From positions 6,076,001 through 6,140,000 of the forward strand of contig OX291545.1 in assembly GCA_946406115.1 (NCBI GenBank): a DNA stretch of 64,000 nt. The letters run 5' to 3'. Position numbers and translations under genes: made by a program. How positions within the stretch are numbered: position 1 is the stretch's first letter; every line of letters starts with the position of its first letter. Origin of the DNA: Apoda limacodes. Its lineage: Eukaryota > Arthropoda > Insecta > Lepidoptera > Limacodidae. Shown piece by piece: positions 11,760-21,100 of this stretch. The notes beneath the pieces are model-generated. The model was not told the origin of the DNA and ran no database searches. It worked only from the letters and a program-made list of their open reading frames with translations.

Positions 11760-12072
11760 ATAACGTATAAACACGCTTACAATCAGCGTCTAATTAAACC
11801 GATACGAGTTGGTCCTGATAAAGCTCTGTGGTGCGAAGCGTACAGGTTGATAATAAGTGGTCAGTGTACCTGGTAGATGAAGGAAGGGCTTTGGTGGATA
11901 GTGCGTCTAATCTGTTCAGGCTTACTAATTATGGAGCGGCGGTACAGGGGAATCCCCCGCCAGTTGAGGAGTTATACCTGGAGAACGCCTTGCCATATTT
12001 GCATTTCGGTATGTCGGTATATATAAGAACTATCGAAAAATCTTCGATAGCGCGATGTAAGACGCGTGACTG
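11760..12072 (+). pseudogene. Possible Tudor-like domain remnant
   Basis: A frame at 11828-12072 reads VQVDNKWSVYLVDEGRALV, then NLFRL and ENALPYLHFG. The pattern 'WxVYLVDEG...V...LFxL' followed by a proline-rich turn is like the core of Tudor domains in germline RNA-pathway proteins. The preceding frame (ALWCEAYR) fits the strand before it after a shift near 11840. No ATG, upstream exon or second domain is visible. If the reading is right, this is a stray exon or retrocopy fragment; chance resemblance is possible. Confidence 0.3.
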
Positions 12073-12480
12073 ACGTTAATTCGTAGTAGTACGATATAAT
12101 GTCTGTTATTAGTAAACTTTACTAATTCTTAGAAAGGTGTTTGTAAACGTCAATTAGCCTTCACTGTAATGACAAGTAGTGTTTTATCTGCCCACTTTAG
12201 TAAAACTTTTTGTAAACTTTAGTAAGCTTTATATGTTGATATTAATTACCCTACTCATAAATACGAGTAAAGTTTTATAGGATTTGTATATTCTGTAATC
12301 CGAAGTACAAATTGTTAATAACGGAAATTAATAAAACTATTTTGTTGTTATTCATTTATTTATTAATTAATAAAATGTTCTTAAATTTATATTGTTTTGC
12401 AATTTCCAGAAAAAAAAAATTTAAAATTAATAAAATTTAGTATTAACGCATTTCAATAAACAGTTTTTTAATTCGAACAA
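12073..12480. other. AT-rich, TAGTAAA-repeat-bearing spacer
   Basis: Contains several copies of AGTAAACTTTA / TAGTAAA on both strands (12110-12270), matched by similar words at 11580-11720. This could be the subterminal repeat zone of a DNA transposon enclosing 11760-12072, but I cannot define its ends. Confidence 0.3.
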
Positions 12481-12489
12481 TTTTTTTTT

Positions 12490-12765
12490 CTCCGTGCACG
12501 CCATCTAGGTCTACTAAACCTACCTTTCCTCCATTAAAAATTCCATCGTTTTCGGGAGATGTTAAAGATTGGCCATTATTTTATGCAAGTTGCAAGAGTT
12601 TAATTAATGAAAACAGTACATTAACCAATTCTGAAAAATTATATTACCTCATAGATAAACTTTCTAGTAAGGCTCATTGAGTTATTGCAGGTATTTCTCC
12701 GTCTGGATCTACTTACGAAATTATTTTTGATAACTGGATTCATCCACTCATAAAATTGAATAGAT
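12490..12765 (+). pseudogene. BEL/Pao gag fragment (DUF1759-like)
   Basis: The translation contains IPSFSGDVKDWPLFYASC, then SEKLYYLIDKLSSKA, matching the conserved 'FxGDxxDWPxFxxxF ... KxxYLxxxLxGxA' core of Pao/BEL gag proteins. One stop follows at 12679. Neither LTRs nor pol accompany it. It is on the strand opposite to the 5.4-11 kb element, so it comes from a separate copy. Confidence 0.7.
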
Positions 12766-13189
12766 CTTGTTTAAATTATATGTGTAAAATAATACAAATT
12801 TAGTTTAATCAAAGATGATTAAAGTGTATATCAACAATATATTGATATAAGATTGTTTGTTATGATACAATTAAAAATGTATTGTTGTTCAAGATTGCAT
12901 CTTTAAATATCAATAACGTGAATAATGATTTTATTCGATATAATACATTTAAAACTTAATAAACAATGTCAAAATTTGGTTTCTTCTAATATATTTCGAT
13001 CTACATTATTTTTCACGAGACTGCTTATAAGCTATTACATTCGTGTCTATTAATACAATTTAGTTACATCAAAAATCTTATCAACTCCTTGCAAGCATTT
13101 CAAAACGTCCGTTGGTGTCAATTGATACAATTGTATATTCTATACAATAATTAGTAACTAATTCTATCTTCTTATGCGTAAGCTTCTTA
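12766..13189. other. AT-rich spacer, no gene seen
   Basis: Short AT-rich words recur (for example ATCAAAGATTGT-like segments). No coding or terminal-repeat signal is visible. Confidence 0.45.
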
Positions 13190-14022
13190 CTGGCGCGAAA
13201 GAGATAGAGTACGTTCATTCGCGAAAACTAATTATACTTATTGCTACATGTGGCCAGAATCAAGTGGAGGCAGAGGAGCAAATCAAATTTCTTCCTGCTT
13301 GTATGACTTTGTTATTAATCGTTTACCACTATTGCATCCAAATGCGTCAAAATTGATTATGTACTCAGATTAATGCGCCGGGCAAAGAAAGAATTCCGTG
13401 GTAGCAACAATGTCACTCATACTTGTGCAGAACTCAGAACAATTAACTACTATAGAACACAAATTTCTAGTACCTGGTCACACACATTTGGAAGTAGATT
13501 CTAATCATGATTTGATAGAACGCACTACAAAGCGCACTTCTATGAGAGACCAAGAGATTGGTGTCAGTTGGTACGAAGTTCTTTTAATCGTACTAATCCA
13601 CTTTCTGTAATAGAAATGTGTAATAAAGATTTTTATGATTTTGCTGATTATTCCAAAAACCAACTTCAAATAAAGAAAGTAAATTCCATAGGCGAGAAGT
13701 TTGTGTGGCTGAATATTCAAATTTTCAAGTATACCACAAAATCAGTTTCCCATATTTAGTTACAAAGAGAGCTACGGAGCCATCGATTACAATTCTATGT
13801 CATAAGCGAAAAGAAACAAAAGATATGAACAACGTTTTAATTTAGAGAGTATTAAGAAGTGTTGCGTTGGACCAGTACCTATAGCAGCAGCGAAAAAAGC
13901 AGATCTGATTTCTCTTTTGAATTATATTGAACCAAGTGCTCATGAGTTCTATATAAATTTGACCTCGACCGATGACTTATTACATCCAGATGACATCCAG
14001 ATTTGACAGAGGAACAAAAATT
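13190..14022 (+). pseudogene. DUF7869-like TE-associated protein remnant
   Basis: In broken frames the plus strand gives WPESSGGRGANQISSCLYDF (13251-13310), then KLIMYSD and GQRKNSVVATM, then IEHKFLVPGHTHLEVDSNHD (13452-13512) and IERTTKR. Further on comes VGPVPIAAAKKADL ... ISLLNYIEPSAHEFY (13870-13960). This order matches a large family of arthropod proteins annotated as DUF7869, which are multi-copy and RNase H/DDE-like in appearance, probably TE-borne. At least three stops or shifts break it. The enzymatic role of the family is unknown to me. Confidence 0.6.
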
Positions 14023-14109
14023 TTATACTATTCGATTTTAGAAAACTTTTATTGCCATGTCACTTACTATTTAAATGTTAGTTAGTTTTAAACTTTCGCG
14101 TTTTTCACT

Positions 14110-15060
14110 CATTATTATTACAGAACTTGGGTCTTAACGCGATGCACGTAAGTACGTATACAGAAACGTACCTGTATTGGGTGCTGACGTTTCGACAAGG
14201 ATTGCACCTTATCGTGGTCACGGCTGTCCAGGCTGAAGAGCGCGGCGTCGACTTCTGGCCGCTCGTGCAGTTTCTTCCACTACCCTCACATTGTTTAAAT
14301 GTTCTCTACACACTACACTGACGATGTCCATGTCGGCGGCCGATCGTAAAATTCGGCAGATCACGAAATTCCTAGGCAGATCGTAAAGTATGGAAACGAA
14401 AGGAACAGAAATCGCACTGTATAAGTCATGTATCATAAAGGTAAGGTCCAGTTTCTCTTTTGTAAATGTAGATGCGGAGCGTTCCAGCCAAGCTTCATAT
14501 TATAATCTGTTCAGTTATATGATAATTTCTATTAAATACTTTACGATCTGCCTAGGAATTTCGTGATCTGGCGGATTTCACGGTCGGCCGCCGACATCCA
14601 TATTGCGTTTATCACCGATATTGTCGCGCGGTTTAAACTTATGAATCACAGGATTCCACGCCTTTGAAAGATTATATCCATCTTCTCTATTTGTCGCATT
14701 ACTTTATTCCAATAGCTTTGCGTACAAATCGTGGATAAAATCAGTGGAGAGGACTTTCGGTTCGTGAAGTTCAATCCAGTGATTTTGCGAGCCATTGAGT
14801 AGATGGTCGGCTATAGCTGATTTATTCGTTTGTCGGTTTTTGACAGCAGTTATGTGTTCGTTTGGCCTACGTACGAGCTTCCACAGTTGCAGTCTATCCC
14901 GCAAACGCCTGGTCTTAGGTAGGGAATACAATCCTTCGGTGTCCGCAAATGTTTTGCGATTTTAGAGCGCGGTGCGTACACTGTCTTGAAAGAGTATCTA
15001 CTTAGTAAAGTTCCTATTTTGTCCGTCACTCCCTTAAGGTATGGCATAAAGGCTGCCTGT
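14110..15060 (-). mobile_element. Penelope-like element, GIY-YIG end
   Basis: Minus-strand 15047-14704 reads PYLKGVTDKIGTLLSRY, then LRTPKDCIPYLRPGVCGIDC and SSYVGQTNT, then KNRQTNKSAIADHLL. This is the RT C-terminus leading into the GIY-YIG endonuclease of Penelope elements, with the family's linker and CxC. It continues after 14600 (NREDGYNLSKAWNPVI-type end, in another frame). A 266-bp MITE at 14331-14596 splits it, and the tail resumes at 14326-14230. The RT core is missing. A frameshift at about 14860-14930 separates the linker from the nuclease. Confidence 0.85.
14331..14596. mobile_element. MITE with about 65-bp inverted repeats and TCCA duplications
   Basis: The left arm 14331-14392 (TGTCGGCGGCCGATCGTAAA...) is the reverse complement of the right arm 14535-14596 with a few mismatches. 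The arms also hold an internal repeat of GGCAGATC(G/A)(T/C)(A/G)AA. TCCA flanks both ends (14327-14330 and 14597-14600), consistent with a 4-bp target duplication. No coding capacity. It interrupts the Penelope element and is therefore younger than it. The superfamily is uncertain. Confidence 0.85.
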
Positions 15061-15149
15061 CTATTAACTTCAGGTTTTCTATTTCTTTGTGGACGTCGCG
15101 GCTAATTTTGATATGTAACCCTAAAAACATACTCTCTCACTCAGCCGTT

Positions 15150-15240
15150 ATACACCCCACTGCACAGGTCTCTACTTAGATAAGGAGGCTTAGGCCATAG
15201 TCCACCACGCTGGCCTAGTGTGGGTTGGCGGACGAAAAAC
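15150..15240 (+). repeat. Lepidopteran interspersed repeat fragment
   Basis: Contains CCACTGCACAGGTCTC and GGCCATAGTCCACCACGCTGG followed by GTGTGGGTTGGCGGAC, wording that recurs throughout lepidopteran genomes in SINE/RTE-type repeats. Only about 90 bases are left, and the rest is not recognisable. Confidence 0.65.
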
Positions 15241-15872
15241 ATAATTTAATAATAATATTATTATACTGCCTTAACAAATCGTATCATTTGACACAATCTA
15301 GAACTTAAAAATGAAAAAAACAAGTTGAGATATATTATTAAACACATGACTTTTTTTCCCTATTTTTTTGTGTTAAATAATTTATTAGTGTAAATATAAC
15401 AATTTATTGTGTTTTAACAACCGCAAACTAAAGATGCTTCTGTTTTGTGATAGTTTTGTTTTGGATTTTTTTTTATGTATTAGTTTTAATGTATTTAAAT
15501 GCTATTTCAATTCGCAGGTGTATCATATTTCACCAATATCAATCGAACCACTAGTTTTAGTGTAAAATAATATAATTTTAGTTAAATTATTTTACACATA
15601 TTCATTCTAATGTGACGAATAATACAAGTTGTTTATTTCCCTTATTGCTCTAAATAAATTAAATATATTGCTTTTCTTCATATATCATAGTAGGTACCTA
15701 TAGAGGCTAAAAATACCTATCTTTATTATTTATTACAAAAGGAATAAAATCATTAACAAAAAAGTAATACGCATGAAAAGGTACAAAATATTAAAAACCA
15801 TTTTTTCAAAAACTGTCATTTCAGACCTATATCAGTTTTCACCGAGGGTACAGATTTGTATTTTTTGAAAAA
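15241..15872. other. AT-rich spacer, no gene seen
   Basis: Very AT-rich with poly-T stretches. No coding, terminal or tandem structure found. Confidence 0.5.
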
Positions 15873-15970
15873 ATAGTCTCATCAGTTGTTACGTTCACCG
15901 GGATAGTCTCATCAGTTGTTACGTTCACCGGGATAGTCTCATCAGTTGTTACGTTCACCGGGATAGTCCC
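15873..15970. repeat. 30-bp tandem repeat, 3.3 copies
   Basis: Unit ATAGTCTCATCAGTTGTTAC plus ACGTTCACCGGG-type remainder, period 30, at 15873, 15903 and 15933, with a partial fourth copy. The three full copies are essentially identical. On the minus strand it would read as repeats of IPVNVTTDET, but the surrounding frame has no protein features. Confidence 0.95.
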
Positions 15971-16309
15971 GGGACATTTGAAACAAACTGATAATAATAA
16001 TTGTGGAGCATTAATAGTATATTTTTTTAAAAATATAGTTAAAAAATACCGATTTACTAACACAACACGATTTTAATAGTATTCAAGACATGATGAAGAA
16101 AACAATGATTTGATCAATTTGATAATAAGCATCATTGATTGATGATTGGTTGAAAAACATTGAACGTCATTGATTGATTACGAATACTTATTTTACTTAA
16201 AATCCAAAAACTGCATCGTTGAATTTTGTTTTCCTAGTTAATTATGCCGTTTTAAAAAAATCAATACGGAACCCTTCTAATATATCAAACTTGATGAAAC
16301 CTAATTTTT

Positions 16310-16830
16310 TCGATTCAGGGAAGTGATATTGTGGATCAGGACTCACCACCAGTGCCACAATGAAGATAAAACATTATAATGTTCTCCGATAGAGTTGGTA
16401 TAGTGTTAGTTCATATTTTAAATGATAAATCAAACCATACCGTTATAAACATATGTACCCCCGATACTACATACAGGCGGATTGTGAAGTCAATAGCTGG
16501 CAGAAAATATGATAAGGACTGTACTATAATATTATTAGTAATACGTTGGAGTTACAAAGCGGGACTTAATTAAATCCTATGATTTACTCACAAATTTAGG
16601 AGTCAAAACAACTGCTATTTGGACTTTCCCTTTTTGAAAAAGACTGAAACTGACTGAATAAAATAATGTGTTGCACACTTTGACATTAAAAATAATAATT
16701 TTCATTTGTTTAACATAAATAAGTTTATATCAAGTTTTTTATTGACTAAAGGTACATTGTATCTATCTAATTATTGTAAGCAACGACTGGCTACTTTGTT
16801 AGCATATAATATTTTTAACTCGTCTGTAGT
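16310..16830 (+). pseudogene. LINE-B ORF1-like segment, possible SGNH hydrolase
   Basis: 16379-16573 reads FSDRVGIVLVHILND, then YRRIVKSIAGRKYDKDCTI and ILLV. After frame changes come TTAIWTFPFLKKT, FNINKFISSFLLTKGTLYLS and NYCKQRLATLLAYNI. The sequence 'S-D...; T-I-I-L-L; ...; L-T-x-x-x-L-H/Y-L-S' resembles the SGNH-type esterase found in ORF1 of some insect LINEs, where the last block supplies the D/H pair. Here the terminal His position reads Tyr (LYLS). Stops near 16573, 16650 and 16850 break it. Confidence 0.45.
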
Positions 16831-16924
16831 ACTACTAGGACAACACTGATACTGTTAGTAGTGTTACTAATAGTGTGGTGGCTCTTAATGCTTTAAACTC
16901 ACTTCAGTGACAAAGAGGAAGAAT

Positions 16925-17985
16925 AATGTACTTAAATTATTTCATCACAATATTCAAGGCTTCCCCGGCAAAGAATAACAAATTGAATTATTTATTGAAA
17001 AAATCAATATAGACATCTTATGTATAACAGAACCCTGTTTCAAATCACATGACATGTTGCATAATATTAAAAATTTTCAAGTTTCAAGTTTTAACAATAG
17101 ACAAAACCATATTCGAGGAGGTTCATTAATTCCAGTAAATAGTCAATTCAAAATAAAAGAACGTAGAGATGTTTGTTGCACTTTTAGTTAAAAATTAATT
17201 GAAATAGTGTTGAACTTGAAAAATATATAAAATTGTCTGTGTCCGTGTCCGTGTCCGTGTCCGTGTCCGTGTCCGTGTCCGTGTCCGTGTCCGTGTCCGT
17301 GTCCGTGTCCGTGTCCGTGTCCGTGTCCGTGTCCGTGTCCGTGTCCGTGTCCGTGTCCGTGTCCGTGTCCGTGTCCGTGTCCGTGTCCGTGTCCGTGTCC
17401 GTGTCCGTGTCCGTGTCCGTGTCCGTGTCCGTGTCCGTGTCCGTGTCCGTGTCCGTGTCCGTGTCCGTGTCCGTGTCCGTGTCCGTGTCCGTGTCCGTGT
17501 CCGTGTCCGTGTCCGTGTCCGTGTCCGTGTCCGTGTCCGTGTCCGTGTCCGTGTCCGTGTCCGTGTCCGTGTCCGTGTCCGTGTCCGTGTCCGTGTCCGT
17601 GTCCGTGTCCGTGTCCGTGTCCGTGTCCGTGTCCGTGTCCGTGTCCGTGTCCGTGTCCGTGTCCGTGTCCGTGTCCGTGTCCGTGTCCGTGTCCGTGTCC
17701 GTGTCCGTGTCCGTGTCCGTGTCCGTGTCCGTGTCCGTGTCCGTGTCCGTGTCCGTGTCCGTGTCCGTGTCCGTGTCCGTGTCCGTGTCCGTGTCCGTGT
17801 CCGTGTCCGTGTCCGTGTCCGTGTCCGTGTCCGTGTCCGTGTCCGTTTCCGTGTCCGTGTCCGTTTCCGTGTCCGTGTCCGTGTCCGTGTCCGTGTCCGT
17901 GTCCGTGTCCGTCTGTAGGCTACCTTCTACAAATTACTCTAAGTTCGAAAAAGTAATGGAGACGGTTCTGAAGCTAGTCACTTGA
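16925..17985 (+). pseudogene. LINE-B AP-endonuclease start, split by a satellite
   Basis: 16940-17185 gives LFHHNIQGFPGKE, then IEKINIDILCITEPCFKSHD, the first strand-loop of an APE-type endonuclease (catalytic N and E in the HNIQ and TEP blocks), followed by FQVSSFNNRQNHIRGG. The frame then enters 112 hexamers at 17239-17910. Beyond these it resumes as VCRLPSTNYSKFEKVMETVL, consistent with the 'YRxPxxNxxxFxxxLExxL' segment. The catalytic D-x-N and H blocks are missing. The 250-codon frame across the satellite is an artefact of a repeat lacking stops. Confidence 0.6.
17239..17910 (+). repeat. (GTGTCC)n hexamer satellite, 112 units
   Basis: 672 bases of GTGTCC in perfect 6-bp register, apart from two GTTTCC variants near the right end. 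GTCTGT borders both sides. All plus-strand frames are open because the unit has no stop; one reads (Val-Ser)n. It is not the insect telomere repeat TTAGG. It lies inside LINE-B endonuclease sequence, so it probably grew by slippage from a few GTGTCC copies in the element. Confidence 0.97.
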
Positions 17986-18197
17986 AGCAAAAAAAAGGTT
18001 ATAATTAAATTAATTAAGATTAAGTACACGATTAATTAGTCTATTTAAATCATCACAAGTGCAGCATGTTTAGATAACATATTCTTTAACTGTATATTTA
18101 GAAAAAACATTATAAGTTATCCGAATTGATCAATGTGGTCAATGTGGTCAAAGCGCTAGCTTTACCAGAACTTGTTCCGAATTAGACATGGAGATTA

Positions 18198-18414
18198 TAT
18201 GTAGGCCGATCGCTGTTCCTCGGATAGATATGTAGGCCGATCGCTGTTCCTCGGATAGATATGTAGGCCGATCGCTGTTCCTCGGATAGATATGTAGGCC
18301 GATCGCTGTTCCTCGGATAGATATGTAGGCCGATCGCCGTTCCTCGGATAGATATGTAGGCCGATCGCTGTTCCTCGGATAGATATGTAGGCCGATCGCT
18401 GTTCCATGGATAGA
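18198..18414. repeat. 31-bp minisatellite, 7 units
   Basis: Exactly seven 31-base units starting TATGTAGGCCGATCGCTGTT and ending CCTCGGATAGA. Units differ at single bases (one CGCCG for CGCTG; the last has CATGGA). Since 31 is not a multiple of three, the open frames on the minus strand cycle through three units and do not indicate a protein. There are no spacers, so it is not CRISPR-like. Confidence 0.95.
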
Positions 18415-18539
18415 TAATATTGTAGAAAAATTTAAAACTATCTTGCCTGCTCTTGAGCTCAGAAAAGATGTTAGCTAAAAAATAAATCTCTTGAACTTGT
18501 AGAATCATACATTCGATTTAGAATTCAAAAATTGGTTAT

Positions 18540-18705
18540 AAATGGTGCTAAATCTCAGGGATCTCTAGTGAAATCAGGTGAACCACAAGAGTCAATATAA
18601 GGGCCTTTCTTGTTTTTAGTATATAAATGACATACCCTTTATGGTGCGAAAGTTTACAGAGATATTATTATTTGCGGATGACACTTCATTATCGTGTAAC
18701 TGAGC
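18540..18705 (+). pseudogene. LINE-B reverse transcriptase motif fragment
   Basis: In two frames: VKSGEPQESI (the GVPQGS box in decayed form), GPFLFLVYINDIPFM, then ILLFADDTSLSC, the catalytic 'FADD' box. These are the RT palm motifs of non-LTR elements in the right order and spacing. It belongs to copy B1. Confidence 0.7.
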
Positions 18706-18861
18706 GGAGCGATACCGCGTCAAAATATCTATGTAAATATTATATTTGTCCGTATGAATATATTCTCATTTTCCGAGGAACAGTGATAAGTACAACTTAA
18801 ATACTAGAAATAAACATAAACTGGCTATGCCAAAGTTAAATTAATGGGAAGCAGTGTAAAA

Positions 18862-19224
18862 TCTATTCTAATATTATAAAGAAGAAAAATTTGTATGTAT
18901 GTTTGTATTGAATAGGCCCCGAAACTACTGGACCGATTTGAAAAATTCTTTTACCATTAGAAGCCGACATTATTCCTGATAAACATAGGCTTCTTTTTAC
19001 CGCGGGAAAATGATTAATTCCTACGGGAAACCGGAAGCAGGACAACGGGTAACGGGACAACGGGTAACGGGACAACGGGTGGTAAGAATTGTCCTTTCGA
19101 GCTTATCTTTTTCACATAACTTCTAAACGGCTTGACAGGTTTTTTTTCTATAATTGAGGAGCTGCCGTAAGAACTTACGCTGATAACGAATATTTGCGCG
19201 GGCGAATCCGCTGGCAGAAGCTAG
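18862..19224 (+). mobile_element. Short non-autonomous Helitron in LINE-B
   Basis: Begins TCTATTCTAATATTATAAAG and ends GCAGAAGCTAG, directly preceded by a GC-rich imperfect hairpin (GCGCGGGCGAATCCGCTGGC). It is flanked by A on the left and T on the right, as Helitrons insert between A and T without duplication. The interior has the lepidopteran Helitron phrase GAAACTACTGGACCGATTTG. Left and right flanks together rejoin LINE-B C-terminal codons, confirming the boundaries. There is a small CGGGTAACGGGACAA tandem at 19044-19080. No Rep/helicase. Confidence 0.9.
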
Positions 19225-19332
19225 TTTTATAATAAGTTATCTGTAGAAATTCTTAACCTACGTGACAAACAATTTCAATTTTATACTAAACATCTGCTAT
19301 GTAAGAAAGCATATTATAATGTAGATGAATAT

Positions 19333-20691
19333 TTGAAGGACAAAGTTGTATGGATGTGTCGGGGTGTGGCGCACGAGTGCGTACGTATACGTGTGCATTT
19401 ACTGCCCGGCTGTTGTGTGGGAGCTGGGCCACTTTCTAGTGTGCGATGTCTGTTTAAATGTGTGTGTGCATATATGTATATAGATCGACAGTATGCTTAC
19501 ATGCCAGGTAAAAACACGACCGCGCTCGTACGGGAAGTAGTGTCAGGAGTGTTGCAAGCGCGGGAGCAAAAACAACAGGTAGCAATCATATGCTGTGACT
19601 TGTCACGCGCCTTTGATACAGCAGATCGAGCTCTGTTAAAAATGAAACTTGAGTACTACGGAGTCCGAGGACCAGCACTCCATGTGATGACAGATTTTGT
19701 TACCCATCGACGTCAAACCGTCGTGGGTGCGGGTGGCACTATAAAATCGGACGAGGAGATTTCCACGTTAGGGGTTCCGCAGGGCTCTTGTCTTTCCAAC
19801 ACCGTGTTTTCATTGCTACTGAACGACCTACCTGTGAACGTGCCAGGTGCGGAAATCTTCATGTATGCTGATGATGTAGTGGCACTTATCTGTGCACCAG
19901 ACGTTCCTACCTTGGAGTCTAGCTTGAGTCAAGTGGCACGTGACTTGAGCAACTGGTTCCTTGTAAACGGGCTCGCGCTCAACCTGGAAAAGACTTGCTA
20001 TTTGCACTTCAACCTTACTAATCAACCTCAGAATCCTTTGTCGATTATTATTGACGGTACTTTTCTGAAACAAGTTTCAGAAGTGACTTTATTAGGATTT
20101 GTAATTAATAGATCATTAAGTTGGGAACAACACATAAATAATATTAGTACCAGACTGGGTCAAAGTTGTTACGCACTAAGCCGACTGGCAGCGACAGCCG
20201 CGCCCCACGTGGTAAAGAGTTGCTTCTATGCGACTGTCCAGTCACTTATTATGTACGGAACAGAGCTGTGGGGAAAAGCGGTTGACTGGGAACGAATATT
20301 TATTCTGCAAAAAAAGGCAGTTCGCATTGTTGCCCGCATATCACCCAGAGATTCAGCAAAGCAGCATTTCATTAAATTAAAAATACTGACCCTGACTTCA
20401 ATATTTATTCTACAAATAGCGACATTTGTCCACAATAATATAGATAAGTTTAAATTCCTAGGTGAAAATCACCACTATAAAACCAGAAATAAACAAAAAC
20501 TCCAGGCAGCAACCCACAAATTTAAAAAATCAGAAATGTCGCCCTATATTTTAGGACCGGTCTTGTACAACCGGCTACCTAGGGAAATAACAAGTGCAAC
20601 TTCCATTACGGTCTTCAAAAACATGCTTAAAAGATGGCTAGAAAGCAAAGCGTTCTACTCGCTTAAAGAGTTTCTTGAAGAAAAAGTGTGA
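19333..20691 (+). CDS. LINE-B reverse transcriptase ORF with a chimeric, spurious N-terminus
   Basis: The 452-codon frame opens at TTG, not ATG. Residues 1-8 are the end of the older LINE-B copy B1, about 9-50 are antisense repeat X, and the true LINE starts at residue 51 (DRQYAYMPGKNT). From there RT motifs are intact: CCDLSRAFDTADRAL (about 93-107), LGVPQGSCLS, and FMYADDVVAL with Y178-A-D-D181. The C-terminal thumb and the tail (KNMLKRWLESKAFYSLKEFL) follow. RT copies LINE RNA at a nicked target. The endonuclease and ORF1 are absent because the copy is 5'-truncated. The uninterrupted RT suggests a recent insertion. Confidence 0.85.
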   Translation: MKDKVVWMCRGVAHECVRIRVHLLPGCCVGAGPLSSVRCLFKCVCAYMYIDRQYAYMPGKNTTALVREVVSGVLQAREQKQQVAIICCDLSRAFDTADRALLKMKLEYYGVRGPALHVMTDFVTHRRQTVVGAGGTIKSDEEISTLGVPQGSCLSNTVFSLLLNDLPVNVPGAEIFMYADDVVALICAPDVPTLESSLSQVARDLSNWFLVNGLALNLEKTCYLHFNLTNQPQNPLSIIIDGTFLKQVSEVTLLGFVINRSLSWEQHINNISTRLGQSCYALSRLAATAAPHVVKSCFYATVQSLIMYGTELWGKAVDWERIFILQKKAVRIVARISPRDSAKQHFIKLKILTLTSIFILQIATFVHNNIDKFKFLGENHHYKTRNKQKLQAATHKFKKSEMSPYILGPVLYNRLPREITSATSITVFKNMLKRWLESKAFYSLKEFLEEKV

Positions 20692-21064
20692 CGAATTATA
20701 AATGTATCTACAGACATAAGTATACGTATATATTGTTCATTTTGTATATATCATATTGTTTTTCTTATTTAATTGTAAAATGTATATTGTTATGTATAAA
20801 GAAATGTATAATGACCTGTAAATTCAACAAATTTACCAATAAATATATCATATCATATCATATCATATATGTGCGTGTTTGTGTGAGGCATCCGCTCGCG
20901 TTTGGAGCCCTGCCGCTATCAGGCGGCCAAACGAGGATTGCAACTTTATATATTTAACAAAATTAATTAACGTATACTTTTATTTTAACTTTATATTTAA
21001 CAAAATTAATTAACGTATACTTTTATTTTATAAATCTATTCATATTCATTTATATGCATTTATA

Positions 21065-21100
<36 letters not shown>

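Larger units (their letters stand above)
16300..19345 (+). mobile_element. LINE-B copy B1 (decayed non-LTR retrotransposon)
   Basis: Ordered remains of one LINE: an ORF1 with a hydrolase-like fold (16310-16830), an endonuclease start (16925-17185), its continuation after a satellite (17911-17985), RT motifs (18540-18700) and the protein C-terminus (18776-18861 and 19225-19345). A Helitron splits the C-terminus, and a (GTGTCC)n array and a 31-bp minisatellite sit inside. Comparison with copies at 19483-20867, 45300-45957 and 52110-53075 identifies the parts. It ends at 19345, where repeat X begins, so its 3' untranslated region has been lost. Confidence 0.75.

Noticed and set aside
14110..14330. 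Hammerhead ribozyme near the Penelope terminus
   Set aside because: TCGAAACGTC resembles the GAAA side of the core, but I found no CTGATGAG partner at suitable spacing.
17233..17985. 250-aa (Val-Ser)n protein
   Set aside because: It is a read-through of a stop-free hexamer satellite with no start of its own and LINE remnants on both sides.
18182..18508. Minus-strand repeat protein (ISIRGTAIGLHIYPRNSD-type repeats) or CRISPR-like array
   Set aside because: It is a 31-bp head-to-tail minisatellite without spacers; the frame is open by chance cycling of the three frames.
21073..21096. (TA)n run as a promoter element
   Set aside because: Simple microsatellite inside repeat X with no gene starting nearby.
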